A DNA stretch of 64,000 bases, from positions 1 through 64,000 of the forward strand of contig JBKHDD010000007.1 of the NCBI GenBank assembly GCA_046541515.1, written 5' to 3'. The stretch is from CAYFVR01 sp046541515 (GTDB taxonomy: Bacteria > Desulfobacterota > Desulfobacteria > Desulfobacterales > Desulfococcaceae). The notes below the pieces were generated by a model that saw nothing but the letters and a program-made list of their open reading frames with translations, was not told where the DNA came from and searched no databases. Positions 43,352-51,047 of the stretch are shown piece after piece (position 1 is the first letter of the stretch; each line of letters begins with the position of its first letter). Both the position numbers and the translations under genes were made by a program.

Positions 43352-43451
43352 CCGATGGATTGGGTCGGTTGCGTCAAATCGATCCCGCGCCTCGGATGGT
43401 GGAAACTTCGCCGGCGACGCAAGGCATGCGCGCCGCCGACGAGGGTCTCGA

Positions 43452-44561
43452 CTAGAATTCCACGGCCAACTGGGCCGTGAAGGTGTCTTCCTCCTGAAAA
43501 TCGTCCTCGAAATCGCCGTGCATGTATTCCAAGGCCAGATTGGTGTTGTCGAACAGGCCCCAGTTGATCACGCCGCCGTACTGGGTTTCCGGCAGAAAAT
43601 CGGCGCCGCCGTCGTCGGCGCCGCCGTAACGGCCGGCCACTTCCAGGTTGTCCAAAATGGCCACGCCCAGCTCCACGTTCCAGGCGGCGGGCCGGCGTTC
43701 CTTGCCGTCGTCCTCGGCGTACAGTTCGCCGGACTTGAAGTCGTCGATTGCGCCGAGGTATTCTCCGATCAGGGTGATCCGATCCGCCAGCGTCACCGTG
43801 GCGAAGGCGCACCAGCCGCCCACCATGGAATCCAGCTCCTCGGGCGCGGTCAGCACCTCGGAAAGGGAGTCCGAGCCGCCCAGGTTGGAGGTGTAGGAGA
43901 CGCCAACGGCGAGGAAATCGGTCGGGGCCGCAACGGCGGCGGCCACAAAGCTGTCGATGGAATCGTCGTCGCCCGCCTCTTTGGCCCGACCGTTATAGGC
44001 GCCCACGGAAAGGTCCACCATGTCGTCGCCCAAAACGACCCCGGCCAAAATCGCGCCCTCTCCGGTCTCGCCCAGCACCAGTGTGTTGGGGTCGGTCACG
44101 AAGTGGGTTTCGTACCCGCCGAAGGGGATGTACATTTTTCCGCCGACGAGATAGCCGGGGAACACGTCCCCGCCGTCCAGGGTGACGAAGCCTTCGTCCA
44201 CGGTCAGTTCGTCGTCTTCGTAAAGGAAGAGCACGCTACCCGTCACGTGAGGGGCGATCTGGGCCTCCACGCCAAATTCCACGGTGGCCAGGTCCACGTC
44301 GTCGGCCTCCTCGTCCTCGGCCAGGGGGTCCTCGAAATCCACCTCGCCATACCCCGCCTCCACCTCGATCAACCCGCTGAATTCCACGGAGGTGAGCCAT
44401 TCGTCGCCGCCGATTCTTTCCTCCACGGACGACTCCAGTTGATCCACCCGGCGCTCCAGCCCGGTGGGGGATTCCTCCTGCGCGGAAACGGGAGCCACGA
44501 TCCAACCCAGCGTCACGCCCAGCACTCCCAGTCCAATTCCGGCCACTTTCGAAAATTTCAC
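43452..44561 (-). CDS. LbtU family siderophore porin
   Basis: A 369-residue outer-membrane protein. A signal peptide (GIGLGVLGVTLGWIVAPVSAQ) precedes a short coiled-coil stretch (LERRVDQLESSVEERI). The barrel begins EFSGLIEVEAGYG and ends FTAQLAVEF with the terminal Phe. LbtU is the Legionella TonB-independent receptor for legiobactin. The protein is very acidic, with runs of Asp and Glu in the loops, which suits cation binding. It is divergently transcribed from dtxR, and a palindrome overlaps its promoter. Confidence 0.88.
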   Translation of the reverse strand: MKFSKVAGIGLGVLGVTLGWIVAPVSAQEESPTGLERRVDQLESSVEERIGGDEWLTSVEFSGLIEVEAGYGEVDFEDPLAEDEEADDVDLATVEFGVEAQIAPHVTGSVLFLYEDDELTVDEGFVTLDGGDVFPGYLVGGKMYIPFGGYETHFVTDPNTLVLGETGEGAILAGVVLGDDMVDLSVGAYNGRAKEAGDDDSIDSFVAAAVAAPTDFLAVGVSYTSNLGGSDSLSEVLTAPEELDSMVGGWCAFATVTLADRITLIGEYLGAIDDFKSGELYAEDDGKERRPAAWNVELGVAILDNLEVAGRYGGADDGGADFLPETQYGGVINWGLFDNTNLALEYMHGDFEDDFQEEDTFTAQLAVEF

Positions 44562-44715
44562 CGTTTCCTCCTTCTGGTTCCTCCGTTTGGGTTTATTCCG
44601 CGTCCCGAATCCGGCGGTCCGCCGAGCCTAATTTCCAGCGTGAACCATTTTGTTTTTTTTCAGTCGGTTCCATCCGGATGCAGGACAGTTTTTCCGGTGT
44701 TCGATTCAAAAGAGT

Positions 44716-44735
44716 TAGTTAGATAGATCAAACTT
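44716..44735. promoter_or_regulatory. Operator candidate, imperfect copy of the shared palindrome
   Basis: TAGTTAGAT-AG-ATCAAACTT matches the perfect palindrome at 45945-45964 at 16 of 20 positions, with two of the differences in the two-base centre. It overlaps the -10 of the lbtU promoter and lies 27 bases upstream of the dtxR -35. Binding of a metal-loaded DtxR here could control lbtU, and possibly dtxR itself. Confidence 0.55.
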
Positions 44736-44748
44736 TGTTGGATGTCAA
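44720..44748 (-). promoter_or_regulatory. Promoter of the LbtU-type gene
   Basis: On the minus strand TTGACA is followed after exactly 17 bases by TATCTA, about 160 bases before the lbtU start codon. The consensus -35 and spacing make this a good candidate. The operator-like palindrome covers the -10. Confidence 0.6.
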
Positions 44749-44761
44749 CCCCGTTTTCGCT

Positions 44762-44791
44762 TTGACAAAATCCAACTGTGGGTCGTAGGAT
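44762..44791 (+). promoter_or_regulatory. Promoter of the first dtxR gene
   Basis: TTGACA and TAGGAT with an 18-base spacer lie 67 bases before the chosen dtxR start. A second consensus promoter faces the other way 14 bases upstream, so the two genes are driven from one control region. Confidence 0.6.
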
Positions 44792-44857
44792 GAATAACAA
44801 TGAAATATGGAACGAATTCAGAATGGTTTTGCCTTGCGACCAGGAAGGGAGGGGGCC

Positions 44858-45379
44858 ATGGCGGACGTTGAACTGACGGAAGTCACCGAAAATTATCTCG
44901 AAACAATTCTGGCGTTGCAGGATGAAAAGACGGTGGCCCGGTCCAAGGATATCGCCGACCGGCTGGGGGTAAACCGGGGCTCCGTTACCGCCGCGCTGAA
45001 AGGGCTGCGGGACAAGGGCCTGATCCATTACGAGCCCTATAGCTTCATTACGCTGACCCCAAAGGGAAAGCGGTTCGCGCTGGATATCGCCCGAAAGCAC
45101 CAGGTGCTGAAGGATTTTCTGCTGAACGTGCTTTCCATCGATCCGGCGATCGCCGAAGACACCGCCTGCCGAATGGAACACGCCATTGACGAGCAGACCA
45201 TGGAACGGCTGGTTTGTTTTCTTGAATACATCCGAAAATGCCCCCGGGCCGGCGAGGACTGGATCGCCTCGTTCCTTCGCTTCTGCGAATCCGGCGGCGA
45301 AGGCAAACCCGATTGCGACCAATGCATTCGGGAGGAATTCGGAATCCGGGAGAAGAAGGAACCAGGGGAAACCGGCTAA
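44858..45379 (+). CDS. DtxR/MntR family metal-dependent regulator 1
   Basis: A 173-residue DtxR-type repressor. The winged helix reads TENYLETILALQDEKTVARS, KDIADRLGVNRGSVTAALKG and IHYEPYSFITLTPKG. The dimer and metal domain has HQVLKDFLLNVLSIDP, EDTACRMEHAI and CPRAGEDW. The C-terminus has Cys residues (CESGGEGKPDCDQC) in place of an SH3-like domain. The start at 44858 follows GGAAGGGAGGGGG. It probably senses ferrous iron or manganese. A second paralogue lies at 54231. Confidence 0.88.
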   Translation: MADVELTEVTENYLETILALQDEKTVARSKDIADRLGVNRGSVTAALKGLRDKGLIHYEPYSFITLTPKGKRFALDIARKHQVLKDFLLNVLSIDPAIAEDTACRMEHAIDEQTMERLVCFLEYIRKCPRAGEDWIASFLRFCESGGEGKPDCDQCIREEFGIREKKEPGETG

Positions 45380-45903
45380 CCCGCCACGCGCCAAACGTCC
45401 ACGCCGCCCATTTCGTCCGACCGTCCCGCTCATGCCCCTCCTCCGGGGCTTCCTTCCCAGGGCCCCGCGACCTCGCCGCCTTTGGCCATCGGATCGCCCG
45501 TTCTCCCCATCCCTCTTCATAACATTTTAAATAATTTGTAAAAAAATCCTTGCCAATCCCGCAGTTTTTCTGAAACCGCGGCAATCCGCCGGACTCTACA
45601 AACGCCCGCCGAGCGACCCCATTCCAGAAAACCTCTTTTTTCCGCCCATCGCCATCTCGCCCATCGCCCCGGCGAAAATGAGGCCGTCCAGGCAAACACC
45701 AATGGACGTCGGGCTTTCGCGTTTGCGTCCCCTGAGGGACTCAGAAATTGCTGATATGCCACTATCGATTCGATGATTGTTTTCCAATGAATGGACTCGG
45801 CTTTTGCAAACGGTACATCGGCACTTTCCAAGTCCCTGAGATTCGGAACCTTCTTGCCGGACGCGGCTCCGCCCTCGAATTTCGCCGACCGGTAAAAATT
45901 TTC

Positions 45904-45932
45904 TTGACAGCAAAAAAGCGAGAGGGTATACG
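45904..45932 (+). promoter_or_regulatory. Promoter of the DUF4198/ABC/DUF4857 operon
   Basis: TTGACA, 17 bases, TATACG. The -35 and spacer length are ideal. The palindrome at 45945 begins 12 bases after the -10, so it would cover the transcription start region, a usual position for a repressor site. Confidence 0.65.
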
Positions 45933-45944
45933 ACGACCCACATG

Positions 45945-45964
45945 AAGTTTGATCCATCAAACTT
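45945..45964. promoter_or_regulatory. Operator candidate: perfect palindrome AAGTTTGAT-CC-ATCAAACTT
   Basis: A perfect inverted repeat with nine-base arms and a two-base centre, just downstream of a consensus promoter. A closely related copy overlaps the lbtU promoter (44716-44735) and a weaker one (AAATTTGAT-AA-ATCTCATAA) lies at 54122-54141 before the second dtxR gene. I infer a DtxR-type binding site. Confidence 0.6.
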
Positions 45965-45967
45965 AGT

Positions 45968-46123
45968 TGAATCCATCGTGCTTTCGGGCGCGGAAACCAT
46001 TTACCCAATCAGGAGGAATGATGAAACAAACGCTCGCAACCATTCTGAATCCATCGCGCTTTCTGGCGCGGAAACCATTTACCCACTCGGGAGGAATGAT
46101 GAAACAACTGCTCGCAATCGTTC
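45968..46123 (+). repeat. 78-bp tandem duplication spanning RBS and start codon
   Basis: Two units of 78 bases, at 45968-46045 and 46046-46123, share TGAATCCATCG, GGCGCGGAAACCATTTACCC, GGAGGAATGATGAAACAA and CTCGCAA. They differ at about ten positions. Because 78 is a multiple of three, the first start codon (46021) stays in frame with the second (46099), so either could be used. Confidence 0.85.
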
Positions 46124-46416
46124 TGGTCGTCGGATTTTTGGCCGCCGCCGGCCCCGCGTCGGCGCATACGCCCTTGTTTTCCTGTTATGACAACGGCGAC
46201 GGAACCGTCACCTGCGAAGGCGGCTTTTCCGACGGCTCTTCCGCCGCCGGCGTAAAAGTCCACCTGAAGGACGGGTCCGGCAACACCTTGCAAGAGACCC
46301 AACTGGACGAGTTCGGCGAGCTGACCTTCGATAAGCCGGAGGGGGAATACAGCGTCACCCTCGACGCCGGAGAAGGCCATCAAGTTGAAGTCAAAGGAAG
46401 CGAAATCCTGGAATAG
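46099..46416 (+). CDS. Small exported protein of the DUF4198 operon
   Basis: A 105-residue exported protein. The signal peptide is LLAIVLVVGFLAAAGPASAH. The mature part starts HTPLFSCYDNGDGTVTCEGG, with a Cys pair, and then resembles a carboxypeptidase-regulatory-like beta-sandwich (GVKVHLKDGSG, DKPEGEYSVTLDAGEGHQVE). I use the ATG at 46099 because a signal peptide then begins at once; the ATG at 46021 would add 26 residues from the tandem duplication. Proteins of this kind often accompany DUF4198 proteins in metal uptake loci. Confidence 0.78.
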   Translation: MKQLLAIVLVVGFLAAAGPASAHTPLFSCYDNGDGTVTCEGGFSDGSSAAGVKVHLKDGSGNTLQETQLDEFGELTFDKPEGEYSVTLDAGEGHQVEVKGSEILE

Positions 46417-46548
46417 TTCCAACAGGTTGCCCGATGGCCGCCGATTTTCGGCCCGGCCTTTTCCCCGGTTTCACGTTGATTGCGGTTGGGAACCCCCCAA
46501 TCCGCAGCCTCAAAATTTTGCAAAAAACCCAAATGTAAGGAGTTGTCC

Positions 46549-47346
46549 ATGCTTCGAGCGCTGTTTTCCGCCTTTCTTGTTTTCCTCTTCTCCGCGCCTG
46601 CCTTTGCCCACTTTCAGGTGATTTACACCCCGGAAATGGCCCGGGAGCGGGGCGGAAACCTGGACTTCAAAATGGTCTTCACCCACCCCTTCGAGGCCGG
46701 CCACACCATGGCCATGGGTCAGCCCCAGGAGTTTTACATGATGCACAAAGGGAGAAAGACCGATCTGATGGATACCGTTTCCAAAATTACCTGGGGCGCC
46801 GGAGACCATGCCGGCGCGGCCTACGAGGCCAAGGGGATCAAGGCCCGCAGCATGGGCGATTACGTGTTCGCCCTGGTTCCGGAACCCTACATGGAAGCGG
46901 AAGAGGACATCTACATCCAGCAGTTGACGAAGTTGATCGTCAACAACGTCGGCCTTCCCACCGACTGGAACGCCCCTTCCGGCCTGAAGACCGAAATCAT
47001 GCCGCTGGACAAACCCTACGCGCTGTGGACCGGAAACGTTTTTCGCGGGGTGGTGATGGCGGATGGCAAACCGGTGCCCAACGCGGAGATCGAGGTGGAA
47101 TACCTCAACCATCCGCCGGTCCCGGACAAAAATGAATTTCAGGCGGAAGGCTTGGTCAAGGCGCCCCAAGGCGCCTTTGTCACCCAGGGCATCCTGGCCG
47201 ACGAAAATGGCCATTTCACCTTTGGCATTCCCAAGGCGGGCTGGTGGGGCTTTTGCGCCCTGGGTTCCGGCCCCGACAAGGAATACAAGGGCAAGGAGCT
47301 GTCCCAGGACGCCGTCATCTGGATCCAGGCCAAAGACATGAAGTAA
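46549..47346 (+). CDS. DUF4198 periplasmic protein
   Basis: A 265-residue exported protein (signal peptide LFSAFLVFLFSAPAFA, cut before H) of the DUF4198 family, linked to metal uptake in several bacteria. His and Met residues cluster early in the mature protein (HFQVIY, HPFEAGHTMAMGQPQEFYMM HK), which could bind a metal ion. The C-terminal half is a beta-sandwich (VFRGVVMADGKPVPNAEIEV and GHFTFGIPKAGWWGFCALG). The start follows TAAGGAGTTGTCC. It stands between the small exported protein and an ABC exporter-type system. The metal is not known; iron is likely from context. Confidence 0.85.
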   Translation: MLRALFSAFLVFLFSAPAFAHFQVIYTPEMARERGGNLDFKMVFTHPFEAGHTMAMGQPQEFYMMHKGRKTDLMDTVSKITWGAGDHAGAAYEAKGIKARSMGDYVFALVPEPYMEAEEDIYIQQLTKLIVNNVGLPTDWNAPSGLKTEIMPLDKPYALWTGNVFRGVVMADGKPVPNAEIEVEYLNHPPVPDKNEFQAEGLVKAPQGAFVTQGILADENGHFTFGIPKAGWWGFCALGSGPDKEYKGKELSQDAVIWIQAKDMK

Positions 47347-47503
47347 CCTCGCTGTTTTTTCCTCTCCTTCCCGTGCGCGGGGGCGGGCGGATTCTCCGCC
47401 CGCCCCCGCTTTGCGTGATGGAAGAACCCCATTGCAATGAAGCCGACGAACGAAGTCCCATAAACGAAGCCCGCAAACGAAGCCCGCAAACGAAGAAGGA
47501 ACC

Positions 47504-48391
47504 ATGGAACCGGTGATCCAAGTCCAACATCTCGCCCATCGGTACGGCCGGCGGACGATTTACGAAGACCTGAATTTCGAGGTGCCCGCCGGCAAGATTT
47601 TCGGACTGCTGGGAAAAAACGGGGTGGGCAAAACCACGCTCATCAAAATTTTGATGGGATTTCTGCGGCCCGGCGCGGGGCGCTGCAACGTCTTCGGGGA
47701 AGACGCCTTCAACCTGTCCCCGGAGACCCGCGCCCGGGTGGGGCTGCTGTTCGAGGGCCATCTGGCCTACGAATTCATGACCATCGCCCAGATCGAAAAG
47801 TTTTACGCGCCCCATTATCCTCGCTGGAACCGGGACCGGTATTTCGATCTGGTGAACCGGCTGGGGCTGTCCCACGACCACAAAATCGCCAACATGTCCC
47901 GCGGGCAGCGGTCCCAGGTGGTGTTGGGACTCATCATGGCCCAGCAGCCGGACCTGCTCCTGCTGGACGACTATTCCATGGGGCTGGACGCGGGCTATCG
48001 CCGCCTGTTTCTCGACTACATGGTCGAGTATCTTTCCGAAGGGGACCGCACCGTCTTCCTGACCTCCCACCTCATCCAGGACATGCACCGGTTCGTGGAC
48101 GAAGTGATTTTTCTGGAGCGCGGCGGACGGCTGACCGCCCTCTCCCTGGACGACTTCACCGAGCGGTTCCGCTGCTATCGATTGCCCCGAAACGGATACA
48201 ACGCGGAGCCCCGGGCGAAAGCCGTGATCAAAAACGTGGAAATTCATGCCGACCATTTGGACCTGTTCGCCTTCGCCACCGCCGATCAGGTGGCGGAAGA
48301 ACTCCGGAAACAGGGATTCAATCCCGACGGCCTGTCGCCGGTGGAGATGAACCTGGAAGACGCCTTCATCGGCTTCACGGGAAGGCACTAA
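47504..48391 (+). CDS. ABC transporter ATP-binding protein
   Basis: A 295-residue ATPase of the CcmA/NatA type. Walker A is GKNGVGKTT, the signature MSRGQRSQV and Walker B LLLLDDYSMGLD, with Asp in place of the usual Glu-Pro after Walker B. TSHLIQDMHRF carries the switch His. The C-terminal 90 residues are an extension of unknown type. The permease gene follows by one base. Together with the DUF4857 protein it forms a set I have seen in iron-linked loci, but the transported compound is unknown. Confidence 0.88.
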   Translation: MEPVIQVQHLAHRYGRRTIYEDLNFEVPAGKIFGLLGKNGVGKTTLIKILMGFLRPGAGRCNVFGEDAFNLSPETRARVGLLFEGHLAYEFMTIAQIEKFYAPHYPRWNRDRYFDLVNRLGLSHDHKIANMSRGQRSQVVLGLIMAQQPDLLLLDDYSMGLDAGYRRLFLDYMVEYLSEGDRTVFLTSHLIQDMHRFVDEVIFLERGGRLTALSLDDFTERFRCYRLPRNGYNAEPRAKAVIKNVEIHADHLDLFAFATADQVAEELRKQGFNPDGLSPVEMNLEDAFIGFTGRH

Positions 48392-48392
48392 T

Positions 48393-49064
48393 ATGTGCCG
48401 ATCGATTTTTTACAAGGAATTCATCAAGCTGCGATGGACATGGATGATTCTGGCCCTGCTCAACGCGGCGCTCATGGCCTACGTGTTCGTGGAAATCCGC
48501 CGCCTCTTCACCCTGGACCATCCGGAGGTGGTCTGGTACCGGGCCTTGCACCTGGGGCAGGTTCATTTCGGCGCCATGAAATTCGCGCCCACGCTCACCG
48601 GGATTTTTCTGGCCTTTTTGCAATTTCTTCCGGAAATGCGGGAGGAACGGCTCCGGCTTTCCTTGCACCTTCCGGTTCCGCCCGCCCGAATGGTGCTGAC
48701 CCATGTGCTGGCGGGCCTCGCCGCGGGAGGGGTGCTCATCCTGCTGGATGGGTTGTTGCTGGGGCTCATCTTCAAAATGTACTACCCCTGGGAAGGGGTG
48801 GTTTTCGCCCTGACCGCCGCGCTCCCCTGGTTCATGGCCGGATTCACCGCCTATCTGGGCATCACCCTGGGCCTGCTGGAACCCAACCTCCGGCGAAGGG
48901 TGTTCAATCTTCTCCTGGCCGCCGGGGTGACCGGACTCTTCCTGCTGCGGATCGCGCCGGGCGGATACACGCCCGCACTGGGCCCGCTGGGGTTCGCCGC
49001 CGCGCTGATGATTCCGGCCGTCCTGGTTCCCGCCTACCATTTTCGTCTGCGGAGGGCGTCCTGA
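48393..49064 (+). CDS. ABC transporter permease-type membrane protein
   Basis: A 223-residue protein with about six membrane segments (WTWMILALLNAALMAYVFVE, FAPTLTGIFLAFLQFLPEM, LTHVLAGLAAGGVLILLDG, VVFALTAALPWFMAGFTAY, VFNLLLAAGVTGLFLL, LGFAAALMIPAVLVPAY). It opens YKEFIKLRWTW, common in ABC-2-type permeases. The EERLRLSLHLPVPPARMVL loop contacts the ATPase in relatives. It overlaps the next gene by one base. Confidence 0.8.
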   Translation: MCRSIFYKEFIKLRWTWMILALLNAALMAYVFVEIRRLFTLDHPEVVWYRALHLGQVHFGAMKFAPTLTGIFLAFLQFLPEMREERLRLSLHLPVPPARMVLTHVLAGLAAGGVLILLDGLLLGLIFKMYYPWEGVVFALTAALPWFMAGFTAYLGITLGLLEPNLRRRVFNLLLAAGVTGLFLLRIAPGGYTPALGPLGFAAALMIPAVLVPAYHFRLRRAS

Positions 49065-50341
49065 TGCGAACCGTCGCGGCCGCTTGTTTGATCCTGCTGG
49101 CCGTCCTTGCGGCGGCCGTCTACCTGCCGGCGCTGTATGGAAAGCTGTTTTACGAACGCGTTCGAAAAACCCATCTGTTTTACAGCCCGGTCACCGAGGG
49201 GTTTGTTTACAAGGAAAAAATCCTGGGCGAGCCTCCGCCGGAGGCCTTCGCCAAGGCGGAGGACCACCACGCCGAGACCGCCTATCGGGACGAAGACGGC
49301 CGCTGGTACACCCGCCGGGAATTCGAAGAGCGGCTGCCGTTCATCTATTACAAAAATATGGAGATTTGGGGACGCCTGCCCCTCCAACTGAACGGCCGGA
49401 CGCTGGACAAGGAAACCATCCAGGCGAATCGGCAGGTGCTGGAACTTCGATCCGGCCAAATTCGGGACCGCCGGCCCGAAGTGCCCCTGTGGCCGCTGCT
49501 GGAGTCCAATCCCGGCCAGGCCCGGCTGGTGTTCCCCGCCGACCGATTCCGCATGACCCGGGACGCCATGGTCTTCGTCAACGCCGACACCAACGCCGTG
49601 GACCCCGAATTGACCCGATTCTTCACCGAAGCCCTGCGGGCCGAAGGGTTCGACTTCCCGGCCCGGTCGGTCCACGGGAAGTTCACCGTGCTGAAGCCCT
49701 TCGACGAAGGGGTGTTCATCGTGGACGCCGATCATGAGGTCTTCCACGTCAAGCGGGTGGACGACCGGCCCCGGGTGGTCCGGACCCCCATCGACCCGGC
49801 CATCCAAACGCGGCACATTCAGGTGTCGGAAAACCAGCGACGGGAATTTTTCGGCCTTCTGCTGGGCGAAGCCGGCGACCTGTATCTGCTGACCTGCGAC
49901 GACTATCGGCTCATCCAGATGCCGTTGACGAACTACGTTCCCGACCGGATGGACTTCAAGCTCATCCTCAACCCGCTGTACCGGACCGCCATCTATTCCG
50001 ACGAACGGGTAATCCGGGCGGTGGCCATGGACCTCGACTACCGTCCCATCGACCGGTACACCCACGTTATGGCCGCCGGCAAGCGGACCCCGGCCCACTG
50101 GGTTCAGGATCTCCTATTTCCGTTTTCGGTGGAATTGGCCGAACCGGCCGGCGGCTACCTCCGGCTAAGGGTCGATCTCGGCGGCTGGATTTCCCTGGCG
50201 GGCATGGCCTTGTGTCTTCTGGGATTCGGCGCCTGGAAAAAAATCCGGGAGGGGCGGCTTCCCGGCCTCGCGGAAGCCGCGCTGGTGGGCGTTGGCGGGG
50301 TCTACGGCCTGCTGGCGGTTCAGTGGGTGGAATCGGATTAG
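49064..50341 (+). CDS. DUF4857 domain membrane protein
   Basis: A 425-residue protein with one N-terminal anchor (AACLILLAVLAAAVYLPALY), a large periplasmic domain and two C-terminal membrane segments (ISLAGMALCLLGFGAW and ALVGVGGVYGLLAVQW). The domain matches DUF4857: LPFIYYKNMEIWGRLP, SGQIRDRRPEVPLWPLLESN, RFRMTRDAMVFVNADTN and FKLILNPLYRTAIYSDE. Its function is not established. It overlaps the permease gene, so the three genes are one unit. It probably senses or handles the substrate outside the membrane. Confidence 0.85.
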   Translation: MRTVAAACLILLAVLAAAVYLPALYGKLFYERVRKTHLFYSPVTEGFVYKEKILGEPPPEAFAKAEDHHAETAYRDEDGRWYTRREFEERLPFIYYKNMEIWGRLPLQLNGRTLDKETIQANRQVLELRSGQIRDRRPEVPLWPLLESNPGQARLVFPADRFRMTRDAMVFVNADTNAVDPELTRFFTEALRAEGFDFPARSVHGKFTVLKPFDEGVFIVDADHEVFHVKRVDDRPRVVRTPIDPAIQTRHIQVSENQRREFFGLLLGEAGDLYLLTCDDYRLIQMPLTNYVPDRMDFKLILNPLYRTAIYSDERVIRAVAMDLDYRPIDRYTHVMAAGKRTPAHWVQDLLFPFSVELAEPAGGYLRLRVDLGGWISLAGMALCLLGFGAWKKIREGRLPGLAEAALVGVGGVYGLLAVQWVESD

Positions 50342-50451
50342 CCGACGGGTCCCGAAGCCCTCGCTTCCGGCCACGCCGGATAGGGACCCCGGCGGGGTCG
50401 CCGGGTCGGGGCGGTTCCGGTTGCGGTTTTCGGCGTTCCGCGAAATTTTCC

Positions 50452-50480
50452 TTGACAAAAACAAGGACGACCGATAGGAA
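50452..50480 (+). promoter_or_regulatory. Promoter of feoAB
   Basis: TTGACA, a 17-base spacer and TAGGAA lie 143 bases before feoA. The shape is close to the dtxR promoter (TTGACA, TAGGAT). Just downstream is CAGTTCGATTTGAATAGAC, which resembles one half of the shared palindrome (AAGTTTGAT), so iron control is possible. Confidence 0.55.
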
Positions 50481-50622
50481 AACAGTTCGATTTGAATAGA
50501 CGCATCTAACATAGTTGGCGGGCTTCCCGTTTGTTCCCCTCCCAATTTGGCGTCATACGGGGAAGGGAAGGGCGGCCGAAACCGCTCTCACCTGCCGGCC
50601 GACGCATACCAAGGAGAATCCC

Positions 50623-50904
50623 ATGTTCTGGAAACGCCGAAACGGTCGCGGAAAAAACGCCCTCACCCGAGGGCTTGCCATTCCTTCCCTTACGCAGCTC
50701 AAATCCGGCGAACGAGCCGAGGTGTGCGGCATTTCCGCCGGCGCCAAGGCCCGGGTTCGGCTCGCCTCCCTGGGATTGATTCCCGGGTCCAGGCTTCAAG
50801 TGGTGGCCAACTCCGGCGTCGGCCCGCTTCTGCTTTCCGTGGGCGAAAGCCGCCTCATGGTGGAACGCGGGGTCGCCGAAAAAGTCGAGGTGCGGAAGCC
50901 CTAA
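50623..50904 (+). CDS. feoA: FeoA ferrous iron transport protein
   Basis: A 93-residue protein with an SH3-like FeoA domain: LTQLKSGERAEVCGISAGAK, RLASLGLIPGSRLQVVANS and LLLSVGESRLMVERGVAEKV. The first 20 residues are a basic tail. It supports ferrous iron uptake by FeoB, encoded 143 bases downstream. The start follows AAGGAGAATCCC. Confidence 0.93.
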   Translation: MFWKRRNGRGKNALTRGLAIPSLTQLKSGERAEVCGISAGAKARVRLASLGLIPGSRLQVVANSGVGPLLLSVGESRLMVERGVAEKVEVRKP

Positions 50905-51047
50905 CCGACTTCCCAATATCCATACCGCCGCCCCGGCTCTTCCCCGGACGACCGAATGACCTCGGCCTCCGGCAAACGTGTCGCGGGCGGGCACGGGTGC
51001 GGCCGCCGATATCCCGGCGGCCGTTCTTCGCTCCGGGAAAAGAGTTT

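Larger units (their letters stand above)
45380..46098. other. Gene-free stretch with promoter, operator and tandem duplication
   Basis: No convincing gene is seen between 45380 and about 45900. The second part holds a consensus promoter (45904-45932), a perfect 20-base palindrome (45945-45964) and the first unit of a 78-base tandem duplication (45968-46045) that includes a full ribosome site and start codon. Confidence 0.6.

Noticed and set aside
45517..46008. 163-codon minus-strand reading frame near the DUF4198 operon
   Set aside because: It runs through the promoter and palindrome of the plus-strand operon and resembles nothing known.
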